Shown piece by piece: positions 7,285-14,705 of a DNA stretch of 19,129 bases. A program made the position numbers and the translations under genes. How positions within the stretch are numbered: position 1 is the first letter of the stretch; the number at the start of each line of letters is the position of its first letter. Source of the DNA: CF-113 sp035716135 (GTDB lineage Bacteria; Chloroflexota; Ktedonobacteria; Ktedonobacterales; Ktedonobacteraceae); assembly GCA_035716135.1 (NCBI GenBank), contig DASTKD010000520.1:1-19129 (forward strand), in the 5' to 3' direction. Under the pieces are notes generated by a model. That model was not told where the DNA came from. It did no database searches and worked only from the letters and a program-made list of their open reading frames with translations.

Positions 7285-7346
7285 GGTGGGGCCAGACTTG
7301 CCCTCAAATTTATTGAGATTTTTACAGATTTCTTGAGATTCTGGCA

Positions 7347-7375
7347 TTGACGAGACCGCTTAGCAGGAGTATGCT
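7347..7375 (+). promoter_or_regulatory. Promoter for the 7-TM/TPR gene pair, with upstream direct repeats
   Basis: TTGACG (7347-7352) and TATGCT (7370-7375) are 17 bases apart, with a predicted start near 7382. Just upstream, TTGAGATT occurs twice (7313-7320 and 7333-7340), 20 bases apart, which could be a regulator site. The gap 7084-7434 otherwise holds the leftward promoter and MITE copy A. Confidence 0.5.
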
Positions 7376-7434
7376 ACGTATGGAATCCGGTGTTATTTTC
7401 CATATTTCAGCACATATACAGGTGGGACGCAATC

Positions 7435-8214
7435 ATGCCAGACAACACAATATTACTTGCTTTCGCCATCGTCAATGTCGTCGTAACGGGCCTCTTTGCC
7501 GCCGTTGTATCGCGCCAGTTCGCGCGAAGGCGGCGTATTTATCAACTCTACTGGATGATCGCTCTGCTGATGGCCTTTCTCGCCACTGTCAGCTATGTGT
7601 GCATGGTACTCCTGGGGCCAACAAGCGGCGCGGGTGTGATCTTCTTCCGTGTCTACTACATTCTTGGGGCCGCGCTCGCGCCCTCCTGGCTGGGACTGGG
7701 CAGCATCGCGCTGGTGGCAGGACTACGCACGACGCGCATTTGTTTTGCGATACTTACCGCACTGAGCATAATCACAGCCGTTATCATCGCTATCGTGCCA
7801 CTTAATATGCACGCCCTTAGCCAGGTGGCGGGAACTCCCGGCACTGGCATATTAGAGAACCAGGTTGCGTGGTTGCCATTCACCATCACTCTGAACTCGC
7901 TTGGCGTGCTGGCGGTGGTAGGGGTCGCCATCTACTCTGGCTGGAAATTGGTGCGCCGCCAATCAAGCGTAGCCGGTTTCCGTCCCGGCAATCTGCTATG
8001 GGCCAACGTGCTGATTCTGATTGGCGATTTGCTCAATGCATACGCGGGGGCAAACGCGCGTGTCTTCGGGCAGTCCGGCTCCTTCTGGCTGGTGATGAGT
8101 GCTGGCTGGATCGTCTTCTTTGCCGGCGTCCTGTTGACCAGCCGCCGCTCAGCCGCCAGCAAATCGGCCAGTGAAGTTGCTAAAGCGCCGGGAAGTGTTG
8201 CCTCATCCCGCTAA
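7435..8214 (+). CDS. Seven-helix integral membrane protein of unknown function
   Basis: I do not recognise the family. The 259-residue protein has seven clear hydrophobic helices: about 5-25, 40-62, 70-97, 102-124, 144-169, 188-208 and 215-237. A basic loop (RQFARRRR) follows the first helix. A hydrophilic, Lys/Ser-rich tail of about 20 residues ends it; that tail is probably cytosolic. The outside N-terminus and 7-TM plan resemble the membrane sensor module of some signalling proteins, but no kinase or output domain is attached. ATG at 7435 was chosen because AGGTGGG lies 8 bases upstream; a GTG 15 codons earlier has none. The TPR gene follows after 45 bases on the same strand, so the two are probably co-transcribed and may act together. 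Confidence 0.8.
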   Translation: MPDNTILLAFAIVNVVVTGLFAAVVSRQFARRRRIYQLYWMIALLMAFLATVSYVCMVLLGPTSGAGVIFFRVYYILGAALAPSWLGLGSIALVAGLRTTRICFAILTALSIITAVIIAIVPLNMHALSQVAGTPGTGILENQVAWLPFTITLNSLGVLAVVGVAIYSGWKLVRRQSSVAGFRPGNLLWANVLILIGDLLNAYAGANARVFGQSGSFWLVMSAGWIVFFAGVLLTSRRSAASKSASEVAKAPGSVASSR

Positions 8215-8259
8215 TCATGCGATAATAGGCGCACAAATCGGGTAGGAGGTACAGGTTAC

Positions 8260-9282
8260 TTGGATAGCGGCGTTCAAATCAACACCGTGGACGATTTAGA
8301 ACAACTTCGACAACAGGCACGCCAGTTTGTACAGGCCAGACAATGGGCTGAAGCGCGTAAAACATACGCCACCTTGCTGCAATACGACGAGGAAAACGAA
8401 GATATCCTGCTAAATCTTGCGCACACGCTCGATATGCAGGGCGACTATGCTGAGCTACTGGAGATCGCTCGTACAACCACGCGCATCAACCCCGGCTCGG
8501 CGCGCGCCCTGGCCTATAAAGCGCGCGCCTTGCAAAAACTCGAACGACTCTCAGAGGCCACCATCGCCAACGACCAGGCGTTATTGCTCGACACCAACCT
8601 GGCGCTGGCATGGTTCAATCGCAGCGGCCAGCAACTCCTGCAAGAGCATTTCCCGGAGGCGCTGCGCTACATAGAACGCGCTCTCGAACTCGATAGTACC
8701 GACGCGCGTATCTGGGCCAATAAGGGGCTGGCTCTCGTGCAGCTCAACCGTCAATTTGAGGCACTGGAAGCCGTAAATCAGGCGCTGGTTTACGATCCCG
8801 ACTACATGGTCGCGCTCACTCTCAAAGGTGAAATACTGCGCCGCTATGGACGCCTGCCAGAAGTCGTCCAGACCATGCAGCACGCGCTAGAAATTGCGCC
8901 CAACGACATTCCATCACTCAACATACTGGCCCAGGCTCTACGCACTCAAGGTACCTATCAAGAACTCCTGACGGTAACGAGCCAACTGGTAGAACTCGCA
9001 CCCGACAGCTTTTTCGCGTGGGACAGTCGCGCCTGCGCCCTGCGCGGCCTGGGCCTCTTTGAAGCTGCCACTGAAGCCATCGAACACGTACTGGAACTGG
9101 ACCCCACCAACGCGCGCTACATGATGATCAAAGCCGACAACCTCTACCGCTTACAGCGCTACCGCGAATCCGTCAGCGCCTCCGAACTGGCTCTGCAAAT
9201 CGACGACGAGTACCCACCCGCGCACCGCATTCGTGAGAAAGCTATACGCGCGATGTACCAGCAGAAACGCAAACGAAAGTAG
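8260..9282 (+). CDS. Tetratricopeptide-repeat (TPR) protein, TTG start
   Basis: A 340-residue soluble protein made almost wholly of TPR-type helix pairs, about nine of them. Typical pieces are ARKTYATLLQYDEENEDILLN at the front, FPEALRYIERALELDSTDAR, FEALEAVNQALVYDPDY and FEAATEAIEHVLELDPTNAR, with the usual Ala/Gly/Pro spacing. There is no signal peptide and the C-terminus is basic (QQKRKRK). TPR domains act as protein-binding scaffolds; no catalytic domain is present. The start codon is TTG at 8260: AGGAGG (8244-8249) lies 10 bases upstream, and the next in-frame Met is at residue 58, already inside the second repeat. A weak start may keep its level low. It follows the 7-TM gene closely, which suggests it is a cytosolic partner of that protein. 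Confidence 0.88.
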   Translation: MDSGVQINTVDDLEQLRQQARQFVQARQWAEARKTYATLLQYDEENEDILLNLAHTLDMQGDYAELLEIARTTTRINPGSARALAYKARALQKLERLSEATIANDQALLLDTNLALAWFNRSGQQLLQEHFPEALRYIERALELDSTDARIWANKGLALVQLNRQFEALEAVNQALVYDPDYMVALTLKGEILRRYGRLPEVVQTMQHALEIAPNDIPSLNILAQALRTQGTYQELLTVTSQLVELAPDSFFAWDSRACALRGLGLFEAATEAIEHVLELDPTNARYMMIKADNLYRLQRYRESVSASELALQIDDEYPPAHRIREKAIRAMYQQKRKRK

Positions 9283-9537
9283 AGATGCCCTCCCAGGTAT
9301 CTCTACCGGAAAACCTCAGTAATTCTGTCTATAAAACCTGCACAAAACGACAAGTGGAAATTACGCCATTCTGTCGATACATTTTTACCCCTTATGAGCT
9401 ATTTCTTATCTGGTCTGAAAAATACATCCAGAAGGAAAGTACCTGTAATAGTCATTCTCTTTGCCTGTAATGGATCGTGTTCATGCTGGTAATACAGCGC
9501 TGCATCCGGCGCAGGGCAAGAGCAGGTGAAAGCATAT

Positions 9538-10440
9538 ATGCGAGAATTTCGAACAAAAGAACCCCCGGTAATCACAGTACGCCGCGCGAGCAGCTCCGCC
9601 GATGCGTTTCAGAGCTACCTGCATGATATTGGTCATCTTGATCTGCGCAATCTTACGCCCGACGAGGAAATCGACCTGGGGCAGCGTATCGCGGCAGGCA
9701 ACGAAATGGCGCGGCGCAAGCTGGTCGAGTCGAATTTACGGCTGGTAATATCGATTGCGCGACAATACTCCAACGCGGAAGTTCCCCTGGTGGACCTGAT
9801 CCAGGAAGGGAATATGGGGTTGATGCACGCCGCCGAAAAGTTTGACTACCAGCGCGGTTGTCATTTTGGCACCTATGCCACCTGGTGGATTCGCCAGGCC
9901 ATTAGCCGCGCCGCCGGCGATCAATCGCGCCTGATTCATTTGCCGGAGCATGTGGCGACTCGCTTGCGTAAAGTGCGGCGCGTCGCGGCACAACTTTCAC
10001 AGGAGAAAGGGCTTGATCCCATTGAATTGCTGCCCGAGCAAATAGCGGCGGCTTGCGACTTTAAGGTGGAGGAGGTCAAAAATCTGCTCGGTATCATCGA
10101 GCAGCCGATTTCGCTTGATGTGCCTGTGGACGATGAGAACCGTTACTCGCTCGTCGATACCATCGAAGATACTGCTGCCCCTGCCCTCTCTGAAACCGCC
10201 TCGCAACACCTGCTGGGCGCGGAGTTGCATCGCTCGCTGGCCTTGCTGACCGAGCGGGAAAGGGCGGTTATCACCCTGCGCTTTGGCATTGGCGATGGGA
10301 GAAGCCGCACGCTGATCGAGATTGGCAAAGAACTGGGTATCTCACGCGAGCGCGTGCGCCAGCTTGAAGTGAGAGCATTACAGAAAATGCGAGCCTATTA
10401 TGCCAGCAGAAAGAACATACAGGATGAACAATCATCATAG
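9538..10440 (+). CDS. RNA polymerase sigma factor, sigma-70 group (RpoD/SigA-like)
   Basis: A 300-residue sigma factor with regions 1.2, 2, 3 and 4 but no long region 1.1. Region 1.2 has DAFQSYLHDIGHLDLRNLTPDEE near 22-45. Region 2 has the core-binding signature DLIQEGNMGLMHAAEKFD and the -10-recognition part FGTYATWWIRQAISRA. Region 3 follows (HLPEHVATRLRKVRR). Region 4 ends with the -35-binding helix-turn-helix LIEIGKELGISRERVRQLE. Since no dnaG-like primary-sigma context is present and the N-terminus is short, it may be a group 2 (non-essential) factor; a primary role is not excluded. ATG at 9538 follows AGGTGA by 8 bases; a GTG four codons earlier is possible. The 243-bp gap before it shows no clear promoter. 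Confidence 0.92.
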   Translation: MREFRTKEPPVITVRRASSSADAFQSYLHDIGHLDLRNLTPDEEIDLGQRIAAGNEMARRKLVESNLRLVISIARQYSNAEVPLVDLIQEGNMGLMHAAEKFDYQRGCHFGTYATWWIRQAISRAAGDQSRLIHLPEHVATRLRKVRRVAAQLSQEKGLDPIELLPEQIAAACDFKVEEVKNLLGIIEQPISLDVPVDDENRYSLVDTIEDTAAPALSETASQHLLGAELHRSLALLTERERAVITLRFGIGDGRSRTLIEIGKELGISRERVRQLEVRALQKMRAYYASRKNIQDEQSS

Positions 10441-10770
10441 CCGGGCATAACCGGCGAAAAAAGGGCGCAGGTAGGCTACCCGGCTCCAGTACATCTTATG
10501 CTACATTTGCGCGCGCAATTGCATACACGAGTATCGGCCTTTGTGTTACACGAAGGCTTTTCTGTTGTCAAAATTTTGTTGATCCTGGCGAATTTTTGCA
10601 GCAAGAAAAGAGGACAAAAGTGACACAGTGTATTTGCAAAACACATTGCAATGAAACAACATTGTAAAATAGTGTAAAGTATAATGCAAAATAACATATT
10701 AGATTGACATGAAGCGTCTTATCTTGTATAATCAGCGTTGTGATTACAATCCGTTGTAGGAGATTGCAAA
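10441..10770. other. AT-rich intergenic region upstream of the oxidase
   Basis: No gene is supported in these 330 bases. They are much more AT-rich than their surroundings. They hold a perfect 10-base palindrome CATTGCAATG (10644-10653), further TTGCAA copies nearby, an isolated TATAAT (10680-10685) without a well-placed -35, and the consensus promoter at 10704-10732. A short hairpin just after the sigma gene stop lacks a T run. Confidence 0.5.
10704..10732 (+). promoter_or_regulatory. Consensus sigma-70 promoter for the flavin oxidase
   Basis: A perfect TTGACA (10704-10709) and a perfect TATAAT (10727-10732) are exactly 17 bases apart. The start would be near 10739, about 32 bases before the ATG, with TAGGAGA as the ribosome site between them. 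The strength of this match predicts a strong basal promoter, perhaps held in check by a repressor. Confidence 0.85.
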
Positions 10771-11955
10771 ATGGTAAGCCAACCGCACATTATTATCATC
10801 GGGGCCGGGATCGTTGGACTTTCGACTGCATACGCTCTCTTAAAGCAAGGTAAGCAACATGTCACCCTGCTGGAACAAGCCTTTGTCGATCACGCAGGCG
10901 GCACATCGCATGGTTTCTCGCGCCTGTTACGCTTCGAGTATGGAGGTGACGCGCTTTATTCTCACATGGTACAACTGAGCCTGGCACGCTGGAAACAGCT
11001 CGAAATGGTCGGCAAGGGGTCGCTTTATACACCTACAGGCGTCCTGATGGCTGGCTCAAGTGAGGATAGTTTCATCCGTTCAAGTTATCAGGTGGCGAGG
11101 GAAATGGGGCTGCCCATTGCGTATCTAAGCGAAAAACAGTGCGGCAAGCATTTCCCCCAGTTTGCTACACATGCCTGTGATGCCATCGCTTATAACGCTG
11201 AGGGCGGTATTTTGCACGCATCGGCCTGCCTGCAAACGTTGCGCGACCTGGTGTTGTCGCTGGGCGGAGAAATTGTCGAAGACGCGCGTGTCACTCGCAT
11301 TATGTACGGTGATGCTCGCCGTCCCTTACAACTCTCGCTCGCTTCGGGGCAGGTGATAGAGGGTGAGCGCGTGTTGGTTGCGGCAGGTCCGTGGCTTCAC
11401 CATCTGTTGCCGGAAGTAGAGTTGCCGGTGCGCATGACGCGCCAGTATCTGCTCTATTTTGCCGGTCTGCCCGCAACCAGCTATGCGGCGGGAGCATTTC
11501 CGGCGTTCCTGGCAGCCAACCTGTATGGTTTTCCCATTCACCGGGGCTGCAATGGCTGGGTCAAGGCTGCTTCGCACGATTTTGGCTTTACCGTTTCGCC
11601 CGACGACAGGACACCACCAGACGCGACAGTGATTGGCCGGATTCGAAATCAGTTAGCCGCCATATTGCCCGCCCTGCGCAATGCGCCGTTAGCCCGCATC
11701 GATTCCTGCGTCTATGATGTTTCCCCGGACGAGCATTTTATTCTTGACCGCCTGCCCGATGATCCACGGGTTGTAATCGCTACCGGATTAAGCGGTCACG
11801 GCTTCAAATTTGGTCTGCTATTAGGAGAATTATTGAGCAGCTTGCTTTGCGACACAAAACCAGTAGTGTCAATGGAACGCTTTGGGCTGGCGCGCTTCGC
11901 GCGGAAAGGGTTATTCCTCTACGGGAGTGGAGCGCAGCTTTTTGCGCAAGCCTGA
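10771..11955 (+). CDS. FAD-dependent amine oxidase, monomeric sarcosine / N-methyltryptophan oxidase family
   Basis: Oxidises the C-N bond of N-methyl or secondary amino acids, giving H2O2 and, for N-methyl substrates, formaldehyde. The Rossmann FAD motif is IIIIGAGIVGLSTA (7-20). GGTSHGFSRLLRFEYG (43-58) matches the flavin-site segment of this family. Lys265 (GWVKAASHDFG) corresponds to the oxygen-activating lysine of monomeric sarcosine oxidase. Cys313 (DSCVYDVSPDEHFILD) corresponds to the cysteine that binds FAD covalently, and SGHGFKFG is at 341-348. The length, 394 residues, is normal apart from a C-terminal extension of about 20 residues that overlaps the next gene. The true substrate cannot be read from sequence. 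It stands alone behind a consensus promoter, and its last 45 bases overlap the convergent release-factor-like gene. Confidence 0.9.
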   Translation: MVSQPHIIIIGAGIVGLSTAYALLKQGKQHVTLLEQAFVDHAGGTSHGFSRLLRFEYGGDALYSHMVQLSLARWKQLEMVGKGSLYTPTGVLMAGSSEDSFIRSSYQVAREMGLPIAYLSEKQCGKHFPQFATHACDAIAYNAEGGILHASACLQTLRDLVLSLGGEIVEDARVTRIMYGDARRPLQLSLASGQVIEGERVLVAAGPWLHHLLPEVELPVRMTRQYLLYFAGLPATSYAAGAFPAFLAANLYGFPIHRGCNGWVKAASHDFGFTVSPDDRTPPDATVIGRIRNQLAAILPALRNAPLARIDSCVYDVSPDEHFILDRLPDDPRVVIATGLSGHGFKFGLLLGELLSSLLCDTKPVVSMERFGLARFARKGLFLYGSGAQLFAQA

Positions 11956-12258
11956 AACGCGCTTTCCGCTGACGCGGCGCTCGCGGCTGGCTGCCGTTGG
12001 ACGTGTCGGTTTGCGCGGGGTCTCAACACGCTGAAATTCTTCCAGCCGTGCCTGCATTCGCTCGAATGCGGCCTCGCGGTTGGCGTGCTGCGACCGCCGC
12101 TCCGTCGCCGTGACGGTAATCCCAGTCGGGCGATGCACCATACGCACACCCGTTTCAACCTTATTGCGGTGCTGTCCGCCCGGCCCACCGGCGATGAAGA
12201 ACTCAACATCGCAATCACGTTCGAGCGATTCACGGTCGGTTGGATAGAGTGGTGTCAA
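11911..12258 (-). CDS. Small peptide-chain-release-factor-like protein (GGQ domain, ArfB/YaeJ type)
   Basis: A 115-residue protein holding only the catalytic RF-1 domain: GGPGGQHRNKVETGVR at 24-39 with the GGQ tripeptide at 27-29, then VHRPTGITV and a basic C-terminal tail (RVSGKRVSGLRKKLR). It lacks the codon-recognition domains of RF1 and RF2. By family it hydrolyses peptidyl-tRNA, most likely to rescue stalled ribosomes, although this short bacterial subgroup is less well studied than ArfB. The start is a TTG at 12258 with GGCAGG 8 bases upstream; the frame has no ATG or GTG before the preceding stop. It is the last gene of the leftward run, 66 bases after the Rpn-tail-like gene, and its 3' end overlaps the oxidase gene tail to tail by 45 bases. 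Confidence 0.8.
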   Translation of the reverse strand: MTPLYPTDRESLERDCDVEFFIAGGPGGQHRNKVETGVRMVHRPTGITVTATERRSQHANREAAFERMQARLEEFQRVETPRKPTRPTAASRERRVSGKRVSGLRKKLRSTPVEE

Positions 12259-12324
12259 GAGAACGACCTGCCCTTCATCCTGGCTGTTGCATTACAGGCA
12301 GTGCAGTCTCTAAAGAGACAGGTA

Positions 12325-12636
12325 TTAGTGTTGCTGCGCATCTTTCACGATCGTCTTAAAAACCTGCTCTGCCTCCTGAACGGTCTGAGCGGCGCTAAGT
12401 TTAACATTCAGGCGACGTAGAAGGGCTATATCTTCTATTTTCTGAATGTGACTGGAAACAAGGGTGACAAGCGAAGGGAAACGGTCTTCTATAGTATCAG
12501 CGATTACTGCACGCAACCCTTGTAGCTCGCCAAGATGGAAACCCTCTTCGTACCCTTTGTGAAACGCCTCATAAAATTCTATGGCTCGCATTGCCTCGTA
12601 AGGTAAGTCATCTTCAAAAATGTCTTCAGATAACAT
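12325..12636 (-). CDS. Small protein resembling the C-terminal part of Rpn/PD-(D/E)XK-type proteins
   Basis: A 103-residue acidic protein. The middle (YEAFHKGYEEGFHLGELQGLRAVI, in two stretches) and the end (a helical IEDRFPSLVTLVSSHI segment, then LLRRLNVKLSAAQTVQEAEQVF) resemble the tail found in Rpn-type recombination-promoting nucleases and related putative transposases, which end in a Gly/Gln-rich helix and a DUF4351-like helical bundle. The nuclease domain itself is missing. ATG at 12636 was chosen because AAAGAGG lies 6 bases before it, overlapping the stop codon of the peptidase gene; an earlier in-frame start at 12669 would lie inside that gene. It may be a remnant or a stand-alone protein. 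The family link is by eye and only moderate. Confidence 0.6.
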   Translation of the reverse strand: MLSEDIFEDDLPYEAMRAIEFYEAFHKGYEEGFHLGELQGLRAVIADTIEDRFPSLVTLVSSHIQKIEDIALLRRLNVKLSAAQTVQEAEQVFKTIVKDAQQH

Positions 12637-12647
12637 GGCAAACCTCT

Positions 12648-14681
12648 TTATAAATGTTTCTCGAACCACGCTTTTATATGTCGCAATCGTTCCAGGCGCG
12701 AATGTGGGTGGCCGCCGCGCGAGAGGCCGTGACTCTGGCCTTCGAAGCGCACGAAGAGGACTTCGCGGCCCAGGTATTTGAGGGCGGCGAAGAGTTGTTC
12801 GGCCTGTTCGATGTTGCAGCGCACGTCGCTTTCGCTGTGGATGATGAGCAAGGGCGTGTGAATGTTCTGGACGTAGGTGATAGGCGACATATGGCGGTGT
12901 CGTTCGGGTTCTTCGTAGGGCGCGCTTTCCAGATCATCGACGGCGAACTTCCAGCCGATGTCGCTGCTACCAAAGAAGGATGAGCGATCGGTGACGCTGC
13001 GGTCGGTGATGGCGGCTTTGAAGCGGTCGCTGTGGCTGATGAGCCAGTTGGTCATGAACCCGCCGTAGCTGCCGCCCATGACGGCGAGCCGTTCTTCATC
13101 GATATAGCCTTTCTGGATCACGGCGTCTACTCCGGCCAGAATATCGTAGGAGTCTTTTTCGGCCCACGCGCCACGCACGGCCAGGGCGAAATCGTGTCCA
13201 TAGCCGACGCTGCCACGCGGGTTGGTGTAGAGTACGACGTAGCCATTGGCGGCCAGCACGTGCATTTCGTGAATAAAGCCATAGCCATATTGCGTATTGG
13301 GGCCACCGTGAATCTCGATGATCAACGGGTACTTGCGCGCGGGATCGAAGTCGGGTGGCTTGAGTATCCAGCCGTCCATCGGCCAGCCGTCCGCGCCCGC
13401 GTAGGTGATGTATTCGGGAGCGGTAAGCTGCAATTCGTTGAACAGGTCGTCGTTGAACGAGGTCAGGCGGCGCAAGGCTCCCGGTGTGGCGAGCGAGCAG
13501 GCGAAAATTTCGGCCACGCGGGTCGGGTCTTCGATAAGGATGAGCAGCGTGCTTCTGGACGCATCCATTGAGAAATCGAGCGCACCTATGTCACCCGGTG
13601 AGAGCGCGGGCGGCTGTTTGCCTGAACCCTCGATGGAGATGGCGTAGACGCGCGACGCGCCGCGCTGCGAGGCTAATACATAGAGCGTTTTGCCATCGCG
13701 CGACCAGGCGGGCGGCGGCATCAATTGTTCGTCGGTGGTGTCGCTGTTGGTCCAGTCGCCGCAACTGCCCTCAAATTCGTGCGAGAGGGCGCGCGCCGCG
13801 CTTTGTTGCGTATTGGCATCGATAGTGTAAACTTCGTTGTGGCTGACCGAACGCAGGCGCAGACCGCCTATAAAAGCGATGGTCTGACCGTCGGGCGACC
13901 AGGATGGCGATGCGCATGAAAGCGTGCCGTCTGTGAGGCAGCGCAGAGCGGTCGGTTGGTCGTTGTCGATGGCGAGCGTGTAGACATCGAAGCAGGGCAG
14001 GCTCCAGCGATCTTCGCCCCGGCTGGAAACGAAGGCGATGCGCGAGCCATCGGGCGACCAGGCCGCGTCGCGGTTATCCCAGTCACCTTCGGTGAGTTGC
14101 CGCGCTTCCCCGCCGTTTGCATCGATAAGGAAGAGGTGCTGGCGGCGATCATGGATAAAACCGACGCCGTCGAGTCGATAGAATAACCGGTCGATGACAC
14201 GCACTTTAGGCAGGGGTTTGCCATCTTCGCTCTCTTCGTCCAGCGGCGCGACTGCCGCGTCAAAGAGGATGCGCGAGTTGTCGGGCGACCATTGCGGGTG
14301 GGACGCGCCATGCGGCATCCAGGTGAGCTGGTGCGCCTCGCCGCCATCAGCGAGCATCAGCCAGATTTGCGATTTGCCTTTGCTGGCTTTCTGCTCGCGT
14401 GTAGCATCTTTCCCAAACGGTTCGCCCTCGCGGTCGGAGACGAAGGCCAGCCAGCGCCCATCAGGCGACCAGGCCGGACTGTGCGCATTGCTGCTGGAAC
14501 TGGTAAAGCGTCGCGCCTCACCGCCCTGCGCCGGAATGGTCCAGATGGCGGAGCGATAGGCATGGTTGCGCTCATCTATACTGGTGACGACAAAGGCCAC
14601 GCGCTGCCCATCGGGCGACATGCGCGGCCTGCTCAGAATTTTGAATTGATAGAGGTCTTCTATCGTGATAGTGCGTGTCAT
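12648..14681 (-). CDS. S9-family serine peptidase (prolyl oligopeptidase / acylaminoacyl-peptidase type)
   Basis: A 677-residue cytosolic peptidase without a signal peptide. The N-terminal two thirds is a beta-propeller with repeated W-SPDG-x-x-I/L-A-F motifs (SPDGQRVAFV near 22, WSPDGRWLAFVSDR, WSPDNSRILF, WSPDGSRIAFVSSRG, WSPDGQTIAFIGG, WSRDGKTLYVLAS). The C-terminal alpha/beta-hydrolase carries the nucleophile Ser538 in GGSYGG, Asp619 in HSESDVR and His651 in GQSHGLS. Such enzymes cut short peptides, often removing blocked N-terminal or dipeptide units; the propeller limits substrates to small peptides. ATG at 14681 follows AGGAGCC. It lies 24 bases after the carboxylate-amine ligase gene, so the two are almost certainly co-transcribed. 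It may trim or recycle the ligase product. Confidence 0.94.
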   Translation of the reverse strand: MTRTITIEDLYQFKILSRPRMSPDGQRVAFVVTSIDERNHAYRSAIWTIPAQGGEARRFTSSSSNAHSPAWSPDGRWLAFVSDREGEPFGKDATREQKASKGKSQIWLMLADGGEAHQLTWMPHGASHPQWSPDNSRILFDAAVAPLDEESEDGKPLPKVRVIDRLFYRLDGVGFIHDRRQHLFLIDANGGEARQLTEGDWDNRDAAWSPDGSRIAFVSSRGEDRWSLPCFDVYTLAIDNDQPTALRCLTDGTLSCASPSWSPDGQTIAFIGGLRLRSVSHNEVYTIDANTQQSAARALSHEFEGSCGDWTNSDTTDEQLMPPPAWSRDGKTLYVLASQRGASRVYAISIEGSGKQPPALSPGDIGALDFSMDASRSTLLILIEDPTRVAEIFACSLATPGALRRLTSFNDDLFNELQLTAPEYITYAGADGWPMDGWILKPPDFDPARKYPLIIEIHGGPNTQYGYGFIHEMHVLAANGYVVLYTNPRGSVGYGHDFALAVRGAWAEKDSYDILAGVDAVIQKGYIDEERLAVMGGSYGGFMTNWLISHSDRFKAAITDRSVTDRSSFFGSSDIGWKFAVDDLESAPYEEPERHRHMSPITYVQNIHTPLLIIHSESDVRCNIEQAEQLFAALKYLGREVLFVRFEGQSHGLSRGGHPHSRLERLRHIKAWFEKHL

Positions 14682-14705
14682 TGGCTCCTACTTTATGCTA
14701 GAAAT

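Noticed and set aside
9279..9306. Hairpin GTAGAGAT...ATCTCTAC at the end of the TPR gene as a terminator
   Set aside because: The stem is only 8 bp, is AT-rich, and is not followed by a T run.
10440..10455. Hairpin GCCGG-GCATAA-CCGGC after the sigma-70 factor gene as a terminator
   Set aside because: The stem is 5 bp and is followed by A residues, not T, on the coding strand.
13880..14620. Recurrent TCGGGCGACCA-like motifs spaced through the region, possibly a repeat array
   Set aside because: They are the antisense of codons for the repeated W-SPDG motif in the beta-propeller of the S9 peptidase; the spacing follows the propeller blades.
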